Origin: Nocardia tengchongensis
GTDB lineage: Bacteria; Actinomycetota; Actinomycetes; Mycobacteriales; Mycobacteriaceae
Reading direction: 5' to 3'
DNA: 64,000 nt
Assembly (NCBI RefSeq): GCF_018362975.1
Contig: NZ_CP074371.1
Coordinates: forward strand, 6,572,001 to 6,636,000
Below the pieces are notes generated by a model. That model was not told the DNA's origin. It did no database searches and was given only the letters and a program-made list of their open reading frames with translations. Shown here one piece after another: positions 56,693-64,000 of the stretch. The translations under genes were made by a program, and so were the position numbers. Each line of letters begins with the position of its first letter. Position 1 is the first letter of the stretch.

Positions 56693-59167
56693 TCAGTCGA
56701 TGCCCCGGGCGGCATCCGATAATTCCGCCTTCACGACCGCGTAGGCCGTTGACGCGCTGAAGCCACGGCGGGCCAGGAGACCGACGAGACGTTGGGTGGC
56801 CTTGGTGTGGTCCAGGTTTCGCGGGAGGGTGCGGAGTTTGGATCGGACCAGTTCGGTGGCTCGGGTGTGTTCGTCGTCGACCTCGGCGGCGGTCGAAGAG
56901 GCGAGCTGCGAGCGGCGGGGCTGCGAAGACGCTGCGCCTACCGGCGTTTCGTCGGCGCGATCGCGGGTGTCGGCGACGAAGTTCGCAGCGTTCAACTGCG
57001 TGGTCACGACGTTGTATGCGATCGCGGAGGGGTAGCCGCGGCGCGCCAGCAGGCCGACCAGGCGGCGGGTGGTTGCCTCGCGGTCGAGGTTCGGGGACAG
57101 AGTGCGGAGCTTGGCGCGGACCAGTTCGGCGGCGGATTCCGCGTCGTCGGAGGGGGATTCGCGGCGCGCCGCGGCAGAGGTCGCGCCGCCGGGCGACGGG
57201 GACGCGGCAGGAGAGGCTTCGCGGCGGGGTGCGGGTGATGGCGGAAGCTCGGCCCGCACCACTTCGAAGGCCGTGGCCGGGTTGTAGCCTTTGCGGGCCA
57301 GCATGGCGACCATGCGCCGAACAGCCTTGTCACGATCGAGATCCGGCGACAGGGTGGACGCCTTGCGGCGAACCAGGTCCGACGCGCGGGCCAGCTCGTC
57401 CGCGTCGGTCACCGCCTCCAAGGCCGGTTCCGCGTTTTCGGGCGCGATCCCCTTCCGCCGCAACTCCTCGGCGAGCACCTTCTTGCCTTTGCCCGAATAG
57501 GTGTGGCGCGAATGCACCCACTGCTGGGCGAAGGCCGCGTCGTCTATCAACCCGACCTCGGTCAAGCGATCGAGCGCCCGCTTCGTCACCTCGGCGTTGA
57601 AACCCTTGTCCGCCAGGCGCTCGGCCAGCTCGAACCGGCTCCGGGCCCGATCGGTCAGCAGGCGCAGACACACATCCTTCGCCTGCGCCTCGGTGCCCCC
57701 ACCCGCGGGAGCGCCCTGCCCCGGCGATTCCCCACCGGCCCCGCCGCGCCCGCGCCGCCGGCCACCACGCCCTTCCCGACCGTCGAGGGCCTCCGAGTCG
57801 GTGCCATCAGCACCCTCCCGGTCTGTGTACGCCCTGCGGCGGCCACCGCGCCGACCACGTTCGGCACGGCCCGACATCTCGTCGTCGCCCGGATATTCCG
57901 GGGCGCCAACCGAATCCACATCACCCCGGCGCCCGCCGCCATGTCCCTCGGAACCAGAGCCGTCAGCCCAGTCCTGATCCGCGTACGCACCACGGCGACG
58001 GCCACGTTCGACGCGGCCCGAGATCGTCTCGTCATCGGGATATGGCTGCGCTGCGGCCGACCTCCCATCGCCCGGATACGTTTCCGCGGCAACCGAGTTC
58101 CTGTCACCCCGACGCTCGCCGCGACGGGCGCTCGCCTCGTCGGCATCGTCGAACCCGGTGCCGCCCGGCTCCTGCTCCGCCGCCGCCTTCGCACGACGCC
58201 CCCGGCGACCCCGCAGCTCCGCGCCCGCCGCGTTCGCTGCGGCGTTGGTCGCGGCGACAGCGGTGGCCTCGGCCAAGGCGGCGCGCGCTGCGGCCAGCCT
58301 GTCGGCCGGAGCCGTGGACCTCGAATCGGGTTCGCGCGCACCGACAGCCGCTGGTGCGGTCGAGGATTCACTGCCATGGCGGACGCGCGGCTCGGAGTCC
58401 CGTCGCGCACTGTTCGCTTCCGGCTCTGTCGCTGCCACGCGGCCGGTCAGCCGAATTGTTCCGGGTGAGAGCGGCTCTGCGCTGGAGTCACTCGCGGGGT
58501 GGGTACCGCGGTCGCCGGGGCAGTGGGCGCTTCCGCTCGCCACGGCCCCGGCGAGCGGTCTCGCCCGACGGGCGAACGGCGATGGGGGCGGGATGGATTC
58601 GTGGGCTCGGTCTCGCTGGCGGGAGGCGCCGGATTCCGTGCGGCCGGATCGTCGCTGTGCGGGCGGATCGAGGAGCGGCGGCCGCGGTTCGGGGGCTCCG
58701 GGTTCGCATCCGAGGACTTGGGGCTACCGGCCGAGGCTTCGCGGTCACGGGTCGAGGCCTCGCGTTCTGCACCCCCACGGTCGCGGTCTGCAGCCTCGCC
58801 GTCCATACCCTCGCGGGCTGCGTCCTCACGTGTCGACGGGTCCGCAGTGGCTGGGTCGGGTGCGTCTGTGGTGCGCCACGTAGAGGCACCCTCGGCCGGA
58901 TTGGGTTCGGCGGCAGGGCGGTAGGTGTCGGCGCGGGCGGAGGGGCCGTAGTTCCAGCCGGCGGTGGAGGTGTAGGGGTCGGCTGAGTCTCGGCCGAAGA
59001 GGTCGTGGCTCGGCTCGGACCCGCCGGACCTACCGGCTCGGGATCCTCGGCGCGCGGACTTGGCGTCGCGGGACTCCAGTTGGCGGCGGAGGCGTTCTAA
59101 CCGCGTCCAGTTGGGGGGTGGGCCCCGGCGGGGTGCGCCGGGGCCCTTCGGAATCCCGCGAGGTCAT
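56693..59167 (-). CDS. recX: RecX with triplicated C-terminal repeat and long Arg/Gly-rich extension (two frameshifts)
   Basis: An intact 616-codon frame runs 58543 to 56693. The conserved RecX core starts about 57695 (KDVCLRLLTDRARSRFELA) and ends with three copies of the last three-helix repeat, near 57405-57260, 57145-56995 and 56880-56728 (ASTLSPDLDRDKA, LRTLSPNLDREAT, LRTLPRNLDHTKA). The normal protein has one. Upstream, two more coding segments in other frames are rejoined by one base each at about 58496-58503 and 59113-59118, giving a start at ATG 59167 two bases after recA. Full length would be about 820 aa, with a disordered N-terminus rich in Arg, Gly, Glu, Asp and Pro. RecX inhibits RecA filaments. 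Confidence 0.85.
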
Positions 59168-59169
59168 GG

Positions 59170-60204
<1,035 letters not shown>

Positions 60205-60294
60205 CGTCTGTCCCCTTCTCAACGGGTGAGTCTCATGCTGTGGTTGGCGCCCACGTTAGAGGGAGGCACCGACAACTTCCGACGACGAGCTTAG

Positions 60295-60310
60295 ACGAAC
60301 AGGTGTTCGA
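60295..60310 (-). promoter_or_regulatory. LexA (SOS) box upstream of recA
   Basis: TCGAACACCTGTTCGT on the recA strand: both CGAAC/GTTCG arms are perfect (CGAAC-N4-GTTCG), matching the actinobacterial LexA consensus. It is 91 bases before the recA start, so recA (and recX) should be SOS-induced. Confidence 0.88.
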
Positions 60311-60375
60311 CGCAAGCGACGCGCTGAGCGACACGCGAAACACCTGGCAGCAACCGGTCGGCAAGCGATCGGAGC

Positions 60376-61397
60376 TCAGGGCACGACCCCGACCTTCCGA
60401 TCATCCAGCAGCGTCTGCGACTGCTTGAACATCCGCAGCGCCGACAGCACCTGAACATCGTTGATTCCTGGCAGCACCCCCAGCGAATCGGTGACGTACC
60501 GGTACAGATGGGTGATGTCGTGACACACCAGCGCGGCCACCAGATTCGAGGTCCCCGTGGTCGCCGCGACATAGGCCACCTCCGGATGTGTGGCGACGGC
60601 TCGGCCCACCGCCTCCAGATCTCCGGTCGCACCCGCATCCATATCAGCGCTCGCGTCGCGTAACCCATTCGCTCCAAAGCGAAGTCGAGATCGAAGTACA
60701 GCACCCCGGATTCGACGAGCTCGCTCATGCGCCGCGCCGCCCGGCTCGCGCTCCACCCGGTGGCGGCCGCGATCTGCGCGTAGGACGCCCGCCCGTCCCG
60801 CCCCAGGATCGCCAGCATCACCTCGTCCGCCCGCGACAGCTCGACCGACTTCTCCGGCCCCCGTGGCTCCCACATGGGCGGACGCGGCCCCAGTTCACGC
60901 AACTGTGCGGCCGTGAGCAGATCGCTGTAGCGCGGCCACTCCTCCGCGAACGGGAACTGCCGCATCACCTCGTGCACGGTCAGCTCGAGCACCTGGCCGG
61001 CGCGCGGGATCATCCGCAACAGCAACTCCTCCTGCCGCTCCGCCGATCGCGGCCGGCACACGCAGGTCACCTCGAATCCGTTGGCCAGCAAGGAAACCCA
61101 GCTCACATCCGGCAGCCGGGCGAGCGCTTCGGCCAGCGCGACCGCCCGATTCGGCGCGGTCCTGATCCGCAGGATCCACCGGGTCCGCCCCAGCGGCACC
61201 GTATTCACCTGGCCGGCGACGTGGATCATTCCGCGCCGCCGCAGCGACCGGTATCGGCGGGCGACGGTCTGTTCGGACACGCCGAGGATCGCGCCGAGCC
61301 GGGCGAACGGGATGCGCGCGTCGGTGACCAGGCCGTGGATGATCTGCTTGTCGAGCGTATCCAGAACGGCGGATTCGACCGCGTTGTCACTATCCAT
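60376..61397 (-). pseudogene. Lrp/AsnC-type double regulator, frameshifted
   Basis: From ATG 61397, two tandem Lrp-type units are visible: HTH ARIPFARLGAILGVSEQTVARRYRSLRRRG in the first, and SYAQIAAATGWSASRAARRMSELVESGVLYF in the second. The reading shifts at about 60628-60637 (RALIWMRV / ATGDLEAVGRAVATHPEVAYV); one added base restores about 340 aa ending DDRKVGVVP. Lrp/AsnC ligand-sensing (RAM-like) domains follow each HTH. It converges on recA's promoter side and is divergent from the DHA2 transporter, which it may control. Confidence 0.75.
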
Positions 61398-61492
61398 GGG
61401 AGGGATCTTTCGCCAGAGGCGGTACGGCTAGGGGATACCGGCCTTCGTGGCCAGTCTAGGTGACGAAATCGTTCGTTCTTCTGGAGGTTCCC

Positions 61493-62893
61493 ATGCGGAA
61501 ATGGCTCCCCCTCGTCGCGGCCTGCCTCGGCACACTGATGCTCCTCGTCGACGTCACGATCGTGAACGTCGCGCTGCCTGACATCGCCGTCGATCTCGGC
61601 TCCGGACTGTCCGGATTGCAGTGGGTCGTCGACGGTTACGCCTTGGCTCTGGCCGCCCTGTTGCTGGTTCTCGGCTCGCTCGCCGACAAGGCCGGCGCGA
61701 AGCCCACCTATCTGGTGGGTCTGGTCCTGTTCGCGGCCGCCTCGCTGGCCTGCGGTGTCGCACAGTCCTCGGAGATGCTGGTGGCCGCGCGGGCCGCGCA
61801 GGGCATCGGCGGCGCGGCCATGCTCGCGACGACGCTGTCACTGCTGCACGCCACCTACACCGGCCGTGAGCGCGGTGTCGCGTTCGGCGCGTGGGGCGCG
61901 GTGGCGGGCGCGTCGGCGGGCATCGGCGTGGTGCTCGGCGGTGTCCTCACCGATCTGCTGTCGTGGCGGTGGATCTTCTTCGTCAACCTGCCCGTCGCCG
62001 CGATCACGATTCCGTTGACCGCCATCGCCTTCGGCCCGTCCCCGCGCCGCGCCGACCGCGCGGTGGACCTGCCCGGCATGGCGGCGTTCGCGCTGGCGGC
62101 GACCGCGGTGACCTACGGCATCATTCGCGGCGGCGAACACGGCTGGACCGACGCCCGCGCCGTGACCACCCTGGTCGTCGGTGTGGTGGCGCTGCTGTCG
62201 TTCCTCGTCATCGAATCCCGCAGCACCGCACCGATGCTGCCGCTATCCCTGTTGCGTCACACCAGCTTGGTCGCGACCTTGATCGCCGCGCTCGGCATGA
62301 GTTTCGCCGCCTTCGCGGCCAGCCCGCTGATCTCGTTGTGGCTCCAGCAGCAACTGCACCTGACCCCGCTGCGGGCCGGGCTGTCGCTGCTGCCGATGTC
62401 GGTGAGCGCCTTCCTGGTGTCGGGCGTGTTCGGGCGGCAACTGCACGACCTGTCCCCGAAGTGGTCGATCGGCGGCGGCCTGCTCACGATCGGCGTGGGC
62501 AGCGGGCTGCTGACCGTGATCGGCGCCGGATCGTCTTGGACCGCTTCGATTCCCGGACTGCTGGTGATCGGCGCGGGCGTGGGTGTGATGGCCCCGCCGC
62601 TGGTGGCCGTCGGCATGGCGGCGGTCCCGCCGCAGCAGAGCGGCACGGCGGCCGGTGCAGTGAACACCGCGCGGCAGTTGGGGCTCGCGCTCGGTGTGGC
62701 GGTGCTGGGCACCGTGTTCCGCGGTGCCGCCGGCGACGGCCACCCGACATTATCGCACTTCGTGACCGGGCTCGACTCTGCGGTCGCGGTGGCGGGTGTG
62801 GTCGGGATCGTGTGCGGTGCCGTGGTGTTCGGGCTGTTCCGCGCCCATGAGCGCGTCCCCGAGCCGGCAGCCGAACCTGTGCCGGTCGGCTGA
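61493..62893 (+). CDS. DHA2-type MFS drug efflux transporter (14 helices)
   Basis: 466 aa from ATG 61493, with GGAGG six bases upstream; an in-frame earlier start is less well placed. Motif A LGSLADKAGAKPT, motif C-like GVAFGAWGAVAGASAGIGVVLGG and about 14 hydrophobic segments, as in EmrB/LfrA. Exports hydrophobic drugs or metabolites with proton antiport. Divergent from the Lrp-type regulator. Confidence 0.88.
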   Translation: MRKWLPLVAACLGTLMLLVDVTIVNVALPDIAVDLGSGLSGLQWVVDGYALALAALLLVLGSLADKAGAKPTYLVGLVLFAAASLACGVAQSSEMLVAARAAQGIGGAAMLATTLSLLHATYTGRERGVAFGAWGAVAGASAGIGVVLGGVLTDLLSWRWIFFVNLPVAAITIPLTAIAFGPSPRRADRAVDLPGMAAFALAATAVTYGIIRGGEHGWTDARAVTTLVVGVVALLSFLVIESRSTAPMLPLSLLRHTSLVATLIAALGMSFAAFAASPLISLWLQQQLHLTPLRAGLSLLPMSVSAFLVSGVFGRQLHDLSPKWSIGGGLLTIGVGSGLLTVIGAGSSWTASIPGLLVIGAGVGVMAPPLVAVGMAAVPPQQSGTAAGAVNTARQLGLALGVAVLGTVFRGAAGDGHPTLSHFVTGLDSAVAVAGVVGIVCGAVVFGLFRAHERVPEPAAEPVPVG

Positions 62894-62908
62894 CCAGGCA
62901 ACCTGGAT

Positions 62909-62963
62909 CAGGGGCTCTCACACAGGCGAATTCGGACGATATTCGCCTGTGAGAGTTCCCCTG
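62909..62963. terminator. Long hairpin between converging genes
   Basis: CTCTCACA(ca)GGCGAAT pairs with ATTCGCCTGTGAGAG around a 9-base loop, and CAGGGG / CCCCTG closes it further out. It lies 15 bases after the DHA2 stop and before the SnoaL-like stop, so it probably terminates both. No T-tract. Confidence 0.75.
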
Positions 62964-62972
62964 GTCTGGTCG

Positions 62973-63425
62973 CTATCGCAGGGGGAGCGGCGCGGTGTCC
63001 TCTTCGGGGGTGCGCGGGCCGAAGATGCGGCGGTCGGACTCGGCGATCGGGACGTCGTTGATGCTGGCCTCGCGGCGGGACATGCGGCCGTCGGGGGCGA
63101 ATTCCCAGAGCTCGTTGCCGTAGCTGCGGTGCCACTGGCCCGCGTCGTCGTGCCATTCGTACTGGAAGCGGACGGCGATGCGGTCCTCGGTGAAGGTCCA
63201 CAGGTCCTTGCGCAGGGCGTAGCCGTTCTCGGTGGACCATTTGCGCTTCAGGAAGTCGATGATCTCGGCGTGGCCGGTGAGGAATTCGTCGCGGTTGCGC
63301 CAGACGGAATCCTCGGTGTACGCCTGCGCGACCTTTTCGGGATCGCGTGTGTTCCAGGCATTTTCGGCGACGCGGACCTTGAGCTTCGCGGATTCGAAGT
63401 CGAAGGGCGGCAGTGGAGGACGCAT
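62973..63425 (-). CDS. DUF1348/SnoaL-like protein
   Basis: 150 aa, full length for the family. NTF2-like fold: [62 protein letters not shown]. Probable small enzyme or binding protein; function unknown. In the same direction as the PPOX gene upstream, 33 bases apart. Confidence 0.8.
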   Translation of the reverse strand: MRPPLPPFDFESAKLKVRVAENAWNTRDPEKVAQAYTEDSVWRNRDEFLTGHAEIIDFLKRKWSTENGYALRKDLWTFTEDRIAVRFQYEWHDDAGQWHRSYGNELWEFAPDGRMSRREASINDVPIAESDRRIFGPRTPEEDTAPLPLR

Positions 63426-63458
63426 GGGGAGGGCCTTTCAGGGGTAGGGATCGCCGGG

Positions 63459-64000
63459 TCAGGGATTGACCGGCGACAGTTCGTGGTCGGTCCAGCGCAA
63501 GGGCGTGGCGCCCGAGATCTCGACGACCTCGGTGATGGTGAAATTGACGGCGCATTGCGCGCCTGCGGTGAAAACGGCTTCGTCCCAGGTGATCTCGGCG
63601 GTGCCGGTGAGTTGCAGGGTAGTTCCGGTGCGCCAGTCGGGCACCAGTAGTCCGCAGCGCGGGTCGGCGGCGATATTGCCGAGGGTCATGAACATGGAGT
63701 TGCCCCGGTAGTCGGGCCAGCGCAGGTGGGTCGGGGAAAGCACTTGCAGGAAGCCGGGATTGCCGCCGCGGTGGGAGGCGTCGGCATGACCGTCGACGTC
63801 GGCGGAGGCGACGAAGAAGGCGTCGGCGCGTGAGATGAGCTGCCGCTGATCCGCATCCAGTTCGGTGGCGCGGCGCACCGCCGGCGTCGCACCGGCAACC
63901 CATTCCTCGACGCCTCGGCGGGAGATGTACTTCGGGCAGTTCGAATACACCTGTTCGGTGTCGATGCGCAGTCCGGTCGCGGTGGGCGCGATCACCCCGT
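63459..64000 (-). CDS. Pyridoxamine 5'-phosphate oxidase family protein (partial)
   Basis: The frame is open to the window edge; about 180 codons are visible. Segments VASADVDGHADASHRGGNPGFL, DYRGNSMFMTLGNIAADPRCGLLV and VPDWRTGTTLQLTGTAEI are typical of the FMN-binding split-barrel (PPOX/FPO) family. The start lies beyond the window. An in-frame GTG at 63995 cannot be confirmed as the start. It probably reduces or binds a flavin-type cofactor. Confidence 0.78.
   Translation of the reverse strand, partial: GVIAPTATGLRIDTEQVYSNCPKYISRRGVEEWVAGATPAVRRATELDADQRQLISRADAFFVASADVDGHADASHRGGNPGFLQVLSPTHLRWPDYRGNSMFMTLGNIAADPRCGLLVPDWRTGTTLQLTGTAEITWDEAVFTAGAQCAVNFTITEVVEISGATPLRWTDHELSPVNP

Overview
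The window is a high-GC actinobacterial chromosome segment, most likely from Nocardia or a close relative. Two things point there. First, the block hflX / dapF / TrmH-type methyltransferase / miaA / DUF349 gene / membrane protein / miaB / gluABCD / recX-recA (40.5-60.3 kb) is the conserved Mycobacteriales arrangement also found in mycobacteria and rhodococci. Second, the accessory genes are typical of mycolic-acid bacteria: a DevR/DosR-type regulator, a wax ester synthase (WS/DGAT), FadD17-like ligase, DUF732 and DUF2993 proteins, and a 13E12-type HNH protein. No rRNA, tRNA, CRISPR array, intact insertion sequence or prophage was seen.

Layout. 0-10.5 kb: cell-envelope and secreted proteins (cupredoxin lipoprotein coupled to a Tat phosphoesterase, L,D-transpeptidase, flippase, lipase, DUF2993 protein, nuclease-like lipoprotein). 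11.0-13.4 kb: a four-gene overlapping minus-strand operon with an AfsA-type hotdog protein and a HAD phosphatase, the two signature activities of butyrolactone/butenolide/furan signal synthesis, followed by two unrecognised small genes; an MFS transporter lies just upstream. 14.9-17.5 kb: exported proteins and a roadblock/LC7 protein. 17.5-25.1 kb: a patchwork with a truncated adenylation domain, a composite pseudogene, a DevR-like response regulator without a sensor kinase, WS/DGAT, a NrdZ-type ribonucleotide reductase and the tail of a hydrolase; this content resembles the dormancy (DosR) regulon. 25-34 kb: fatty-acyl metabolism (acyl-CoA dehydrogenase, acyltransferase, FadD17, thioesterase) and regulators. 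34-43.6 kb: three regulator/target pairs or divergent pairs (XRE/hydrolase, DUF1254 pair, MerR/Old Yellow Enzyme) and an HNH protein. 40.5-60.3 kb: the conserved housekeeping block. 60.3-64 kb: Lrp-type regulator, DHA2 efflux pump, SnoaL-like protein and a partial flavin-binding protein.

Reading-frame quality. At least eight, probably nine, otherwise well-conserved genes are interrupted by a frameshift that is repaired in every case by adding exactly one base, mostly beside short G or C runs. That one-sided pattern suggests base-calling losses in the assembly more than gene decay, so the frameshifted genes listed here may be intact in the organism.

Most interesting: the AfsA/HAD operon; a RecX with three tandem copies of its C-terminal helical repeat and a very long Arg/Gly/Pro-rich N-terminal extension; the orphan DevR island; and two clean operator palindromes (XRE/hydrolase and MerR/Old Yellow Enzyme). 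All identifications are from reading the sequence; no database search was run.
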